Below, piece by piece: positions 1 to 13,273 of a stretch of 64,000 nt of DNA. Source of the stretch: Kosakonia sacchari (GTDB lineage Bacteria > Pseudomonadota > Gammaproteobacteria > Enterobacterales > Enterobacteriaceae). Numbering within the stretch: the first letter of the stretch is position 1; the number at the start of each line of letters is the position of its first letter. Location of the stretch: assembly GCA_900109485.1 (NCBI GenBank), contig FOAY01000010.1, positions 1 through 64,000 on the forward strand. The letters run 5' to 3'. The position numbers were made by a program, and so were the translations under genes. Under the pieces are notes generated by a model, which was not told where the DNA came from, did no database searches, and worked only from the letters and a program-made list of their open reading frames with translations.

Positions 1-32
1 CGTACTTTCGTACAGGCTCTTATCTGAAATAA

Positions 33-120
33 TGGCGGTGAGGGGGGGATTCGAACCCCCGATACGTTGCCGTATACACACTTTCCAGGCGTGCTCCTTC
101 AGCCACTCGGACACCTCACC
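33..120 (-). tRNA. serX: tRNA-Ser (anticodon GGA)
   Basis: On the minus strand the 88-nt sequence starts GGTGAGG and ends CCTCACC followed by G and an encoded CCA, giving a full acceptor stem. The anticodon loop reads CTGGAAA, so the anticodon is GGA and the tRNA reads UCC and UCU serine codons. A long variable arm (type II tRNA) and the T-loop GGTTCGAATCC are visible. In E. coli the same tRNA lies beside ghrA, so the symbol serX is used by position. Confidence 0.96.
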
Positions 121-129
121 ACATTGTCT

Positions 130-146
130 TCCCGATGTCATCGGGA
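130..146. repeat. Perfect palindrome in the tRNA-Ser leader
   Basis: TCCCGATG-T-CATCGGGA is an 8-1-8 perfect inverted repeat between the tRNA promoter and the mature 5' end. In RNA the single-base loop would open to a 7- or 6-bp stem. It may be a processing hairpin in the precursor 5' leader or a protein-binding site; the sequence does not distinguish these. Confidence 0.6.
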
Positions 147-154
147 CGGCCGCT

Positions 155-183
155 AATTTAGGGAAAAGCCATTGCGGCGTCAA
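155..183 (-). promoter_or_regulatory. sigma-70 promoter of the tRNA-Ser gene
   Basis: Reading leftward there is a -35 box TTGACG, a 17-nt spacer and a -10 box TAAATT, followed by a GC-rich discriminator (AGCGGCC). That discriminator type is typical of stable-RNA promoters under stringent control. The promoter lies 35 nt upstream of the tRNA 5' end, leaving room for a short leader that contains the palindrome at 130-146. Confidence 0.7.
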
Positions 184-381
184 TCTTCTTTTTCAATAAA
201 TTAGCGTGTTTAGACAAACTTCAAACAACCTGCTTCTTAAACGTTCTGAAATCGCTTTTTTTCTCGTCACGGTACTTTCTACGCGGCGTACAGGAGAAAT
301 TTGTTATGCTGATCACCCGTTTAAAATAACCAATAGAACCGGAAATTATCCGGATACATCACAACGAGTTCTGGAGTTGGA

Positions 382-1320
382 ATGGACATTATTTTTTATC
401 ACCCTTCCTTTAATAGCGATTACTGGATTAACGCACTGCGTAAGGCGATGCCGCAGATGAATGTTCGTGCATGGACGGCAGGCGATAATGCCCCGGCGGA
501 TTACGCCCTGGTGTGGCATCCCCCTGTCGAAATGCTTAAAGGGCGTAAACTGAAAGGGGTGTTTGCGCTTGGCGCCGGAGTGGATGCTATTCTCGGCCAG
601 CTCAACGCCAACCCGGGGATGCTGGCTGATGATATTCCGCTATTCCGCCTGGAAGACACCGGGATGGGTTCGCAAATGCAAGAGTATGCAGTAAGCCAGG
701 TGCTGCACTGGTTCCGGCGTTTTGATGATTATCAGGCGTTAAAACAGCAATCCAGGTGGCAGCAACTGGAAGAGTATGCGCACGGCGATTTCACTGTCGG
801 TATTCTGGGCGCGGGCGTGCTGGGTTCAAAAGTCGCGGAAAGCCTGCTGCCGTGGGGATTTCCGGTTCGTTGCTGGAGTCGCAGCCGTAAGTCTCTGCCC
901 GGTGTACAAAGCTTTGCTGGCCCTGAAGAACTGAGCGATTTTTTACAGGGCACGCGCGTGCTGATCAACTTGCTGCCGAATACGCCGGAAACGGTTGGTC
1001 TGATTAATCACTCTCTGCTTAACCAACTCGCCGAACACAGTTACGTGATGAACCTGGCGCGCGGCGTCCATGTTGTGGAAGCCGATCTGCTGGCGGCGCT
1101 GGAGAGTGGAAAGGTGAAGGGCGCGATGCTTGATGTGTTCAGCCGCGAGCCGCTCCCTGCCGATAATCCACTGTGGGCGCATCCGCGTGTGGCAATGACT
1201 CCGCACATTGCGGCGTTCACAAGACCGACTGAAGCCATTGAGTTTATTAGCCACACTATCAGCAAACTGGAGCGCGGAGAAACCGTCAGCGGGCGCGTTG
1301 ACAGAGTTCGGGGTTATTAA
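382..1320 (+). CDS. ghrA: Glyoxylate/hydroxypyruvate reductase A
   Basis: A 312-residue member of the D-isomer-specific 2-hydroxyacid dehydrogenases. It reduces glyoxylate to glycolate and hydroxypyruvate to D-glycerate in the cytosol with NADPH. The nucleotide-binding motif GILGAGVLG lies at residues 140-148. The catalytic set is in place: Arg227 (NLARGVH), Glu256 (SREPLP) and His275 (TPHIAAF). Length matches E. coli GhrA. The ATG at 382 is preceded by a GGAGTTGG ribosome site. The gene is followed closely by ycdX in the same direction, and the tRNA gene points away from it. Confidence 0.96.
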   Translation: MDIIFYHPSFNSDYWINALRKAMPQMNVRAWTAGDNAPADYALVWHPPVEMLKGRKLKGVFALGAGVDAILGQLNANPGMLADDIPLFRLEDTGMGSQMQEYAVSQVLHWFRRFDDYQALKQQSRWQQLEEYAHGDFTVGILGAGVLGSKVAESLLPWGFPVRCWSRSRKSLPGVQSFAGPEELSDFLQGTRVLINLLPNTPETVGLINHSLLNQLAEHSYVMNLARGVHVVEADLLAALESGKVKGAMLDVFSREPLPADNPLWAHPRVAMTPHIAAFTRPTEAIEFISHTISKLERGETVSGRVDRVRGY

Positions 1321-1405
1321 TGAAAGCCCGGCCCGGCCGGGTTTTGTCATTAAAATCGCCACCGATAACTGCTATCCTTGCAAAAAATAACGACAGGAGT
1401 GAGCC

Positions 1406-2143
1406 ATGTACCCCGTTGACCTGCATATGCATACCGTCGCCAGCACCCATGCTTATAGCACGCTTCATGATTATATTGCCGAAGCAAAAAGCAAAGGCAT
1501 CAAACTGTTTGCCATTACTGACCACGGCCCGGATATGGCGGATGCGCCGCATTACTGGCACTTCGTCAATATGCGCATCTGGCCGCGTCTGGTAAATGGC
1601 GTGGGGATTTTGCGCGGTATTGAGGCCAACATTAAAAATACCGATGGTGAGATTGACTGCACTGGCCCGATGCTGACAGCACTCGATCTGATCATTGCCG
1701 GTTTCCATGAGCCGGTCTTTCCGCCGCAGGATAAAGCCGCGCATACGCAGGCGATGATTGCCACGATGGCCAGCGGCAACGTGCATATTATCAGCCATCC
1801 TGGCAACCCGAAATTTGAGGTTGATATTCCTGCAATCGCCGAAGCTGCCGCGAAATATCAGGTCGCGCTGGAAATTAACAACTCTTCCTTTATGCACTCA
1901 CGCAAAGGCAGTGAAGATAACTGCCGTGCAATTGCTGCCGCGGTGCGTGATGCCGGCGGCTGGGTCGCGCTGGGATCGGATTCTCACACCGCGTTTACGC
2001 TGGGTGATTTCTCTGAATGCCGCAAGGTACTCGATGATGTCGATTTCCCGGAAGATCGTATTCTGAATGTCTCACCGCGTCGCCTGCTGAGTTTCCTTGA
2101 GTCACGCGGCATGGCGCCGATTGCTGAATTTGCTGAACTTTAA
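1406..2143 (+). CDS. ycdX: PHP-domain metal-dependent phosphatase
   Basis: A 245-residue PHP-family hydrolase, the family with a trinuclear zinc site that removes phosphate from small substrates. Metal ligands are visible as His7 and His9 (DLHMHT), His15, His40 (TDHGP) and the late DSH motif (GSDSHTAF). Length equals the E. coli protein, which has been linked to swarming motility. A good ribosome site (GACAGGAG) precedes the ATG. It lies 85 bp after ghrA and 19 bp before ycdY, so ycdXY are probably co-transcribed. The natural substrate is not known to me. Confidence 0.95.
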   Translation: MYPVDLHMHTVASTHAYSTLHDYIAEAKSKGIKLFAITDHGPDMADAPHYWHFVNMRIWPRLVNGVGILRGIEANIKNTDGEIDCTGPMLTALDLIIAGFHEPVFPPQDKAAHTQAMIATMASGNVHIISHPGNPKFEVDIPAIAEAAAKYQVALEINNSSFMHSRKGSEDNCRAIAAAVRDAGGWVALGSDSHTAFTLGDFSECRKVLDDVDFPEDRILNVSPRRLLSFLESRGMAPIAEFAEL

Positions 2144-2162
2144 TACTGACTGGAATAACTGA

Positions 2163-2717
2163 ATGAACGAATTTTCTATCCTCTGCCGCGTGCTTGGCTC
2201 GCTGTTTTATCGTCAGCCGCAGGATCCGCTGCTGGTGCCGCTGTACACCATGATCCGCGAGGGGAAACTGGCGGAAAGCTGGCCTCTGGAGCAGGATGAA
2301 CTGCTGGAGCGCCTGCAAAAAAACTGCGATGCGCAGGCGCTGGCTGCCGATTACAACGCGCTGTTTGTCGGCGAAGAGTGCCGGGTATCGCCGTTTCGCA
2401 GCGCCTGGGTGGATGGCGCTACAGAAGCCGAAGTGCGTTCATTTTTGTCGAGCCGTGGTATGCCGTTAACCGATGCGCCAGCCGATCATATTGGTACCTT
2501 GCTGCTGGCAGCCTCCTGGCTGGAAGACCAGTCGTCTGAGGATGAAAGCGAAGCGCTGGAAACCCTGTTCGCAGAGTATCTTCTGCCGTGGTGCGGCACG
2601 TTCTTCGGTAAGGTGGAAGCCCACGCTACCACGCCGTTCTGGCGCACAATGGCGCCGCTTGCGCGCGATGCCATTGCAGCAATGTGGGATGAATTGCAGG
2701 AAGAATCCGCTGAATAA
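2163..2717 (+). CDS. ycdY: TorD/DmsD-family redox enzyme maturation chaperone
   Basis: A 184-residue, mainly helical protein of the TorD/DmsD chaperone family, members of which bind Tat-exported molybdoenzymes or, for YcdY, help load zinc into the neighbouring YcdX. The acidic motif EECRVSPFRSAW in the middle and the family-sized length support the call. It starts 19 bp after ycdX ends, which fits a chaperone/client operon. No signal peptide or membrane segment is present. Confidence 0.93.
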   Translation: MNEFSILCRVLGSLFYRQPQDPLLVPLYTMIREGKLAESWPLEQDELLERLQKNCDAQALAADYNALFVGEECRVSPFRSAWVDGATEAEVRSFLSSRGMPLTDAPADHIGTLLLAASWLEDQSSEDESEALETLFAEYLLPWCGTFFGKVEAHATTPFWRTMAPLARDAIAAMWDELQEESAE

Positions 2718-2802
2718 TGTGATTTACATCACTAATTATATGTAACGTGTCATTCATCGTTTCAATTAGTGTGCTTGTGGTCACATAACCCCGGTGCGCA
2801 TC

Positions 2803-2811
2803 TGCTATGAT
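2803..2811 (+). promoter_or_regulatory. Extended -10 promoter abutting the ycdZ start
   Basis: TGC-TATGAT is an extended -10 element with no good -35 partner. Its -10 hexamer ends at 2811 and the ATG of ycdZ is at 2819. The expected transcription start, about 7 nt downstream, therefore falls on or next to the start codon. Confidence 0.5.
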
Positions 2812-2818
2812 GCGCGCC

Positions 2819-3301
2819 ATGAACATTCTCCTTTCTATTGCACTGACAACGGGTATCCTCTCTGGCCTTTGGGGCTGGGTGGCCGTTTCCTTCGGCTTGA
2901 TTAGCTGGGCGGGTTTTCTCGGATGTACGGCCTATTTCGCCTGCCCGCAGGGCGGGTTGAAAGGGCTGTTGATTTCCGCCTGTACCGTCATGAGCGGCGT
3001 TGTCTGGGCGCAAGTGATTATTCACGGCGCGGCGCTGGCACCGCATTTGGCGATCGTCGGTTATATGATGACCGGCGTGGTGGCATTCCTGATGTGTTTG
3101 CAGGCCAAAAGTTTGCTGCTCTCCTTTGTGCCGGGCACTTTTATAGGGGCCTGCGCGACGTTTGCCGGGCAGAGCGAGTGGCGGATGATTGTGCCTTCGC
3201 TGGCCGTCGGGCTGCTATTCGGTTACGCCATGAAAAATAGCGGCCTGTGGATCGCTGCTCGCCGCGCGCAGCCTTTGCTCAACGAGCAAGAAGAAGTATA
3301 A
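2819..3301 (+). CDS. ycdZ: DUF1097 inner-membrane protein YcdZ
   Basis: A 160-residue, very hydrophobic protein with about five membrane segments and a hydrophilic C-terminal tail. It belongs to DUF1097; the function is not established. Two in-frame upstream ATG codons exist (2807, 2810), but 2819 matches the E. coli start (MNILLSIA) and the upstream ones overlap the -10 box. No Shine-Dalgarno sequence is seen. In E. coli the curli genes follow; here the next gene is ymdA. Confidence 0.88.
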   Translation: MNILLSIALTTGILSGLWGWVAVSFGLISWAGFLGCTAYFACPQGGLKGLLISACTVMSGVVWAQVIIHGAALAPHLAIVGYMMTGVVAFLMCLQAKSLLLSFVPGTFIGACATFAGQSEWRMIVPSLAVGLLFGYAMKNSGLWIAARRAQPLLNEQEEV

Positions 3302-3459
3302 ATCGCATCAATAAAAAATCTTCTAAAAACAGCCCGGTAGCCAGCAACGGTGCGCTTTGTGCGCTAAACTATTAAAGAGATTAATTAAAAATGCCGATGA
3401 GTCAGGTAGGTGGAATATCTGACTCCCACCATCAAGGATGAACAACCTGTGAGGTGTTT

Positions 3460-3756
3460 ATGCGGCTTTTTATGACATTCCTGTCTCTCATTATCCTTTT
3501 ATCTACCACCTCTGTCGGCGCTGCGACGCCGGGCGGGATCATTCATTTCCAGGGCGAAATTGTTGAGGGGGGCTGCGATTATCGTACGCACTCACAGCAA
3601 CTGGAGCTCTCTTGCCCGCAGGGGCAAAAGGTTGAAACGCAACAATTTTCGCTTCGTGATATTGCCGGGCAGTCTTTTGCATCGCTGGCGAAAGTCGAGA
3701 TGCACTATCTCGATCCAGAGCATTCAAAGGCCGTTGTCGTTATTAGTTATCACTGA
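3460..3756 (+). CDS. ymdA: Small secreted protein, YmdA-like
   Basis: A 98-residue protein with an N-terminal signal peptide (hydrophobic stretch then VGAA/TPGG) and two cysteines about 19 residues apart that could form a disulfide in the periplasm. Position (before ymdB), size and the pattern GGIIHFQGEIVEGGCD match E. coli YmdA, although similarity is moderate. The ATG at 3460 follows GAGGTG at ideal spacing; a GTG at 3454 would also be in frame but overlaps that site. Function is unknown. Confidence 0.78.
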   Translation: MRLFMTFLSLIILLSTTSVGAATPGGIIHFQGEIVEGGCDYRTHSQQLELSCPQGQKVETQQFSLRDIAGQSFASLAKVEMHYLDPEHSKAVVVISYH

Positions 3757-3831
3757 TTGTGCCTGCATGTTGCCCCCGCTCCAGGATACACTTATCAGAA
3801 CGGCGGTTGATTGACCGGAAAGGGGGCAAAA

Positions 3832-4374
3832 ATGCAGCCACGTATGCAGGTACTTCAGGGAGATATCACTACTCTCGAGGTTGATGTCATTGTAAATGCC
3901 GCAAACTCGTCGCTACTTGGCGGTGGCGGCGTTGATGGCGCTATTCATCGCGCGGCAGGACCGGAATTGTTGAAGGCCTGTCAGCAGGTGCGTCAGCAGC
4001 AAGGGGAATGCCCTCCGGGGCATGCGGTGATCACTACGGCGGGAAATTTGCGCGCCAAAGCGGTGATCCACACGGTTGGCCCGGTGTGGCGCGGCGGCGG
4101 TGAACACGAAGCTCGTCTGCTCGAGGATGCGTACCGTAACAGTCTGTTGCTGGCTGAAGCGAACGGCTACACCACGATCGCTTTCCCGGCGATAAGCACT
4201 GGCGTGTATGGCTATCCGAAACCGGCGGCGGCAGAGATCGCGGTCAACACGGTTTCTGCGCATCTGATCCGGCGTCCTCAACTACAGCAGGTTTTGTTTG
4301 TCTGCTTTGATGGCGAAACGGCGCACCTTTACCAACGATTATTAACACAACAGGGCGAAGAACCAGCGAAGTAG
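3832..4374 (+). CDS. ymdB: O-acetyl-ADP-ribose deacetylase (macrodomain), RNase III regulator
   Basis: A 180-residue stand-alone macrodomain protein. The ADP-ribose-binding signatures are complete: [20 protein letters not shown] near residues 21-40 and the diphosphate loop [10 protein letters not shown]. coli YmdB hydrolyses O-acetyl-ADP-ribose and also restrains RNase III. The ATG at 3832 sits behind AAGGGGG; a TTG at 3811 is in frame but less likely. In E. coli clsC follows directly; here the next gene is the convergent opgC, 38 bp away. Confidence 0.94.
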   Translation: MQPRMQVLQGDITTLEVDVIVNAANSSLLGGGGVDGAIHRAAGPELLKACQQVRQQQGECPPGHAVITTAGNLRAKAVIHTVGPVWRGGGEHEARLLEDAYRNSLLLAEANGYTTIAFPAISTGVYGYPKPAAAEIAVNTVSAHLIRRPQLQQVLFVCFDGETAHLYQRLLTQQGEEPAK

Positions 4375-4380
4375 GGGAAA

Positions 4381-4409
4381 CGCAGGCTACTCACCAGGAG
4401 CAGCCTGCG
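4381..4409. terminator. Hairpin between convergent ymdB and opgC
   Basis: CGCAGGCT and AGCCTGCG form an 8-bp stem with a 13-nt loop in the 38-bp gap between the two converging genes. Neither side carries a run of T, so intrinsic termination is uncertain. Confidence 0.4.
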
Positions 4410-4412
4410 AAA

Positions 4413-5561
4413 TCAACGGGCGGTAGCGTGGGTTTTCACCTCTTTCTCCTGCGGTTTACCGGAGAAGAGAAAACGCAGCAGCGGAATGCGCAAATGAATT
4501 TCATACAGCAAAACCGCAATCCCAATAACGAATACCAGTCCGGTGACAAAACCTAACGCGTTGGACTGAATATGTGGGGTGATCCATGCGCCAAAGAGCA
4601 GCGTCAGCGGATGATGTACCAGATAAATAAACAGCGACGCATTGACAAAATAACTCACCCGCGCCGACTGAAAATTAAGCAACCGGTGCCCCAGCGAGAA
4701 CACCACATTCACCATCCACAGCCCCAGCAGCATAGTAATTACCGCTTCGGTTTCATACAACCACGCATCGCCGCTGCCATAGCGCTGGTTAAGCAGATAA
4801 GCAACAAACGCCAGTGCTGAGCCGATCATGCACCACGGTGACGGCGTGGTAAAAAGTGATTTTAGGCGTGGATTTATGAACGTTAGCGCGCCAAGGATAA
4901 AGAATGGAATGTAAAACAGCGTCTGCATGACGGCGAAATTAAACAGCGCATCGCGCAATATATCGGGATACAACAGAAAAATAATGCGCCGAAATGCGGC
5001 CCAGGCAATGCCCAGCAGCAGGAACCAGAGGGAAAGCGTACCGAGTGAAATAGAACCAGGCAGGCGATCGGCACTGTTTTTTATTTTTTTAAACAACCAC
5101 ATGCCAACCGTTGTTAATATGACAAGTACTAACAGGAACCATAAATGAGATATCAGCTCCCACGACAGCGTATTGAATTTGTCATACGCCGATAAGGTGC
5201 GCCATTCCGCGGTATTGTTATTCACATATTGCAACATAATAAATTGTGGCAATGTGAGTAGCGGAATTGCGGTGAGCATCGGTATACCGACGCGTTCAAC
5301 GCGCACCGTCCACCAGCGTTTTAGCGGATAACGCAGATATAGCATGTATGAAAAATAACCGGATATGACAAAAAACACCTGCATGCGAAACGCATGAATA
5401 GCGTCATTAAACAGGGTCAGCCACCAGGAAGGATACGTACTGTTAACGTGCCACATATGGCTGGAATAAATCAGCGAGATGTGGAACGGGATCCCAAGCA
5501 GCATTAACCACGCGCGGATGGAATCAAGGAAATATTCTCGTTGTGTGGGTACTCTGGCCAT
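4413..5561 (-). CDS. opgC: Osmoregulated periplasmic glucan succinyltransferase OpgC
   Basis: A 382-residue polytopic inner-membrane acyltransferase (acyltransferase 3 family) that adds succinyl groups to osmoregulated periplasmic glucans. About ten hydrophobic segments are visible, and the N-terminal family pattern [17 protein letters not shown] is present. Length is close to the roughly 385 residues of E. coli OpgC. It is transcribed away from opgGH, as in E. coli, sharing a 253-bp divergent region. Confidence 0.95.
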   Translation of the reverse strand: MARVPTQREYFLDSIRAWLMLLGIPFHISLIYSSHMWHVNSTYPSWWLTLFNDAIHAFRMQVFFVISGYFSYMLYLRYPLKRWWTVRVERVGIPMLTAIPLLTLPQFIMLQYVNNNTAEWRTLSAYDKFNTLSWELISHLWFLLVLVILTTVGMWLFKKIKNSADRLPGSISLGTLSLWFLLLGIAWAAFRRIIFLLYPDILRDALFNFAVMQTLFYIPFFILGALTFINPRLKSLFTTPSPWCMIGSALAFVAYLLNQRYGSGDAWLYETEAVITMLLGLWMVNVVFSLGHRLLNFQSARVSYFVNASLFIYLVHHPLTLLFGAWITPHIQSNALGFVTGLVFVIGIAVLLYEIHLRIPLLRFLFSGKPQEKEVKTHATAR

Positions 5562-9889
<4,328 letters not shown>

Positions 9890-9902
9890 GCCGACATTAA
9901 GG

Positions 9903-9933
9903 AAAATACCGGCTACTGTGCCGGTATTTTTTT
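9903..9933 (+). terminator. Intrinsic terminator of opgGH
   Basis: AAAATACCGG, an 8-nt loop and CCGGTATTTT form a 10-bp stem running into a T tract, 13 bp after the opgH stop. Confidence 0.85.
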
Positions 9934-9962
9934 ACTCTGCAAACAGCAAGATGAGGTCAGGT

Positions 9963-10190
9963 GTGAGAGTTATTCTGGTTGTCGTAATGGCCTGTTTATT
10001 AAGCGGCTGCGGCAGCATTATCAGTCGGACTATCCCGGGGCAGGGCCACGGAAATCAGTACTATCCCGGCGTGCAATGGGATGTTCGTGATTCGGCGTGG
10101 CGCTATATTACCGTGCTCGATCTGCCTTTTTCACTGGTGTTCGACACTTTACTGCTGCCACTGGATGCACACCACGGCCCCTATGAGTGA
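9963..10190 (+). CDS. yceK: DUF1375 lipoprotein YceK
   Basis: A 75-residue predicted lipoprotein. The signal peptide ends in the lipobox LLSGC, with the cysteine at residue 16. The rest (SIISRTIPGQGHGNQYYPG and the C-terminal HHGPYE) is nearly identical to E. coli YceK. The GTG start at 9963 follows GAGG with good spacing and gives exactly the E. coli length; an ATG at 9951 is possible. Function is unknown. It ends base-to-base against the convergent msyB. Confidence 0.88.
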   Translation: MRVILVVVMACLLSGCGSIISRTIPGQGHGNQYYPGVQWDVRDSAWRYITVLDLPFSLVFDTLLLPLDAHHGPYE

Positions 10191-10580
10191 TCAGCGCTCG
10201 TCCCATTCGTCTGCCGCGGTCTGACCCTCTTCGGTATCGAGCGGCGGTTCAAGTTGAAATTCGCCCTCGTCCCATTCGTGCAGCGTATTCTCTTCCTGCC
10301 ACTCCTGGCTTATTTCGATCTCGTCGAAATCACCGTCAAACACGCTCTGCGCAGCTTCGCCACTGAGCATCGGCAGACACTCTCCAGGCTCCTCCTCATC
10401 GGCAAAGAACTCAGCCTGCCAGGCGATATCGCCATCCTGAAGAACATACTTTTGCACATTAAATTGCTGCACGCTGATCTCGTCTTCATCAAGATCTGGA
10501 TTACTGGCGATAAAAATTTCCCGTGCGGCATCAATTGCTTCAGACAGTGTTGAGTAATACTCCAGTTCGGATTCAGCCAT
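10191..10580 (-). CDS. msyB: Acidic protein MsyB
   Basis: A 129-residue, strongly acidic cytosolic protein, rich in Asp and Glu towards the C terminus (EEWDEGEF- and TEEG-like stretches). In E. coli extra MsyB relieves secY and secA mutant defects, so a chaperone-like or secretion-linked role has been suggested. The start at 10580 (MAESELEY) has a strong GAGGAG site; an upstream in-frame ATG lacks one. It is a few residues longer at the N terminus than E. coli MsyB. Confidence 0.92.
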   Translation of the reverse strand: MAESELEYYSTLSEAIDAAREIFIASNPDLDEDEISVQQFNVQKYVLQDGDIAWQAEFFADEEEPGECLPMLSGEAAQSVFDGDFDEIEISQEWQEENTLHEWDEGEFQLEPPLDTEEGQTAADEWDER

Positions 10581-10703
10581 GGAAAAACTCCTCAAGTTGC
10601 AGAAAAAGTATCTGCAAAAATCTATAGTCGCTGGTTTCGCTAGCGTCAAATGATGGCTGCGGTAATCAGATATTTAACAGAAATTGATCATTATGAAAGA
10701 GCG

Positions 10704-10727
10704 ACAGAGCAGAGGAATCCGCTCTGT
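10704..10727 (-). terminator. Possible terminator hairpin after mdtG
   Basis: ACAGAGC and GCTCTGT form a 7-bp stem with a 10-nt loop just past the mdtG stop. The following sequence is AT-rich but lacks a clean T run, so the call is weak. Confidence 0.35.
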
Positions 10728-10733
10728 AACCGA

Positions 10734-11996
10734 TCACTCTTTACTGCTGACCACGGATGCGGTGGAAGCGGGCGTTTCAGCATGAGCACGTGCAGGGCGC
10801 TGTAAGCTGAACCAGGAATAGACGGCATTAAAAAGCACCACGCCTGCGGTTACGCAAAAGACCGCGCGGAACCCGTAGCTGGCGGAGACCGCTGCACCAA
10901 TCAGCGGTCCGGTAACGTTGCCGATATCACGGAATGACTGGTTATAACTGAAGATGCGCCCGGCAATCTGGTTGGTCGAGTTATACACCAGCAGCGTCTG
11001 CACCGCCGGGAGTAACGCGCCATCGGCGGCGCCGAGCAGAAAACGCAGGATCGCCAGTTGCCACGGAGTTTGTACAAACGACATGGGCACCAGCAGCAGC
11101 ACGGATATCACCAGCGCGGCCACCAGGATCTTCTCCGGGCCGATGCGATCGCCCAGTTTCCCCAGACGAGGAGCGCTCATCAGTGCCGCGACGCCCGGCA
11201 CCGAGGCAATCATGCCGCTGATAAACGCGATATTGCTGACATTACCCGTCAGTTCGCGCACATACAGCGTCAGAATCGGCGCAATGGAGCCGGTTGCCAC
11301 CTGAATAATCATGGTGGTGATAAACAGGCTCAGCACCAGTTTTGGACTTTTCAGCGAGGCAAAAACCTCTTTGAAGTGCAGCATTTCGCGTTTTGCCACC
11401 GGGACAAAATTCTCCCGGATACAGAACAGTGTCAGCAGGAAGCAGAGAAACAGTACCGACGCGGTGATAAAGAAGACCATCCGCAAGCCCCAGTTATCGG
11501 CGAGCAGACCGCCTGCCAGCGGCCCTAGCAGCGCACCGCCGACGCCGCCGGTGGAAAGAGTGCCGAGCGCCCAGCCGCTTTTATTCCGCGGTATTTGTGT
11601 CGCAATCAAAGCATTCGCGTTCGGGATAAATCCACCCAATAAGCCCAAAAGTGCGCGCAACACTAAAAACTGCCAGACATTTTGCGCCATGCCCATCAGC
11701 GCCATGACAATCGCCATGCCCAGCGCCGAACGCAGCAACATAATTTTGCGCCCTTTACGGTCGGCAAGCCCGCCCCAGAATGGCGAAGCGATGGCAGAAA
11801 AAAGGAAGGTAATACTGAACACCAGCCCGGACCACATATTCAGCGCACCCGGATCGGTCACGCCGAGTTGCTCAACATACAGCGGCAGAAAGGGCATGAC
11901 CAGGCTGAAGGCCGCGCCAGTCAGAAAACAACCAAACCAGGCAACGGTAAGATTACGTTGCCAGTTTATTGGGGCATCAGAAGATGACATAACCAT
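10734..11996 (-). CDS. mdtG: MFS multidrug efflux transporter MdtG
   Basis: A 420-residue, 12-segment major facilitator of the drug/proton antiporter type. The loop 2-3 motif [10 protein letters not shown] is present. In E. coli MdtG gives resistance to fosfomycin and deoxycholate and is induced by MarA/SoxS. Sequence follows E. coli MdtG closely; the C-terminal tail is longer and different. The ATG at 11990 is an alternative start two codons in. Confidence 0.94.
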   Translation of the reverse strand: MVMSSSDAPINWQRNLTVAWFGCFLTGAAFSLVMPFLPLYVEQLGVTDPGALNMWSGLVFSITFLFSAIASPFWGGLADRKGRKIMLLRSALGMAIVMALMGMAQNVWQFLVLRALLGLLGGFIPNANALIATQIPRNKSGWALGTLSTGGVGGALLGPLAGGLLADNWGLRMVFFITASVLFLCFLLTLFCIRENFVPVAKREMLHFKEVFASLKSPKLVLSLFITTMIIQVATGSIAPILTLYVRELTGNVSNIAFISGMIASVPGVAALMSAPRLGKLGDRIGPEKILVAALVISVLLLVPMSFVQTPWQLAILRFLLGAADGALLPAVQTLLVYNSTNQIAGRIFSYNQSFRDIGNVTGPLIGAAVSASYGFRAVFCVTAGVVLFNAVYSWFSLQRPARAHAETPASTASVVSSKE

Positions 11997-12101
11997 CCGT
12001 ACAGCGTTGTTGCAACGCGCGCATAAGGGAAATTGATAAGCATGCTAATTATGCGCTCAGGTGATGGTTGCTGCAATGCGCAGGACGATTTTTGTATGAT
12101 G

Positions 12102-12125
12102 AAAAAAAGCCCACAAATGCGGGCT
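12102..12125 (-). terminator. Intrinsic terminator of lpxL
   Basis: Read leftward, AGCCCGC-ATTT-GTGGGCT forms a 7-bp stem (one G-U pair) followed by seven T residues, 11 bp after the lpxL stop. Confidence 0.82.
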
Positions 12126-12135
12126 ATTCAGACGT

Positions 12136-13056
12136 TCAGTAGCGAGAAGGGACGCCTTCCGGGCGGGTTTTAAAGCGGCGATGTAGCCACATATACTGCT
12201 CGGGAGCCATCATGATGCAACGTTCCACAACTTTGTTCATCCAGGCGGCTGTTGTTTCCGCATCGTCAAGCGGTGGTGAATACTCCGGTTCCAGCATGAT
12301 CAGCTCGTAGCCTTTAGCATCCGGCTTACGGCGCGGAACAAACGGTACAATAGCAGCCTGAGACATTCGCGCCAGCATCCAGGTGCCGGAAGTGGACGCC
12401 GCCTGCTCAACGGCAAAGAAGGGGGCGAAAACGCTGGCACGCGGGCCGTAATCGTGGTCCGGCGCGTACCAGACAACCTCGCCTGCTTTCAGCGCGCGGA
12501 TCATGCCTTTAAGATCTTTGCGGTCAATCATACTCTTGTTGGAACGCATGCGTCCCCAGGTCTGCATCAGATCGATAACCGGATTGTCGTTCGGTCTGTA
12601 GACACCAATCCCCGGCTCATTCATACCGAACATACGGGCGCCAATTTCCAGGGTGAGAAAATGCACGCCAATCAGCAAAATACCGCGCCCTTGCGCCTGC
12701 ACGTTGCGAACATGTTCAAAACCGGATACATCCATCCAGCGCGCCATTCGGCGATCGGACCAGAACCAGGCTATGCCGGTCTCCAACAGACCCATACCGA
12801 CGGACTCAAAATTTTTCGTGAGCATGCGCTGACGTTCTTCGGCGCTCATCTGCGGGAAACAGAGTTCAAGATTGCGCTCGGCGATTTTTACGCGCCGTTT
12901 CATCACCCGTTTAGCCAGATGGCCAATGCCATACCCCAGACGATAAATGACTGGATAGGGGAGTTGAACAACCAGCCACAGCACACCTATTCCAAACCAG
13001 GTGGGCCAAAAACGAGGGTGTAAAAGTGAAGCTGAAAACTTAGGTAAAAGCGTCAT
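12136..13056 (-). CDS. lpxL: Kdo2-lipid IVA lauroyltransferase
   Basis: A 306-residue inner-membrane acyltransferase that adds the secondary laurate to Kdo2-lipid IVA during lipid A synthesis. One N-terminal membrane anchor (residues about 17-38) precedes the catalytic HX4E pair, His132 and Glu137 (HFLTLE). Length and C terminus (RPEGVPSRY) equal E. coli LpxL (HtrB). AGGACA precedes the ATG. It is divergent from trhO, with 217 bp between the starts. Confidence 0.96.
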   Translation of the reverse strand: MTLLPKFSASLLHPRFWPTWFGIGVLWLVVQLPYPVIYRLGYGIGHLAKRVMKRRVKIAERNLELCFPQMSAEERQRMLTKNFESVGMGLLETGIAWFWSDRRMARWMDVSGFEHVRNVQAQGRGILLIGVHFLTLEIGARMFGMNEPGIGVYRPNDNPVIDLMQTWGRMRSNKSMIDRKDLKGMIRALKAGEVVWYAPDHDYGPRASVFAPFFAVEQAASTSGTWMLARMSQAAIVPFVPRRKPDAKGYELIMLEPEYSPPLDDAETTAAWMNKVVERCIMMAPEQYMWLHRRFKTRPEGVPSRY

Positions 13057-13273
13057 GACTGTCCTGTGTTAAGCAACAATTCCCTGTATTCTCGCACTTT
13101 TTCGGAATTTGCCAAAATCCGGGCGCACGGAATGGCGGTTTTTCCGGTGATTGTTATGCCGCAATAAGCAGATTGAGAAGAAATGTAGCGTAAAATGTGT
13201 GGATGTAAATTATCAGTATTTGCTTTATGATGCCGCCGTTTTTTCACTCTCTACTTTGCAGGATACGTACACC

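Noticed and set aside
33-120. tRNA-Ser considered as a prophage or island attachment site
   Set aside because: No integrase lies beside it within the window and no second copy of the tRNA 3' end is seen; sequence beyond position 1 is not available.
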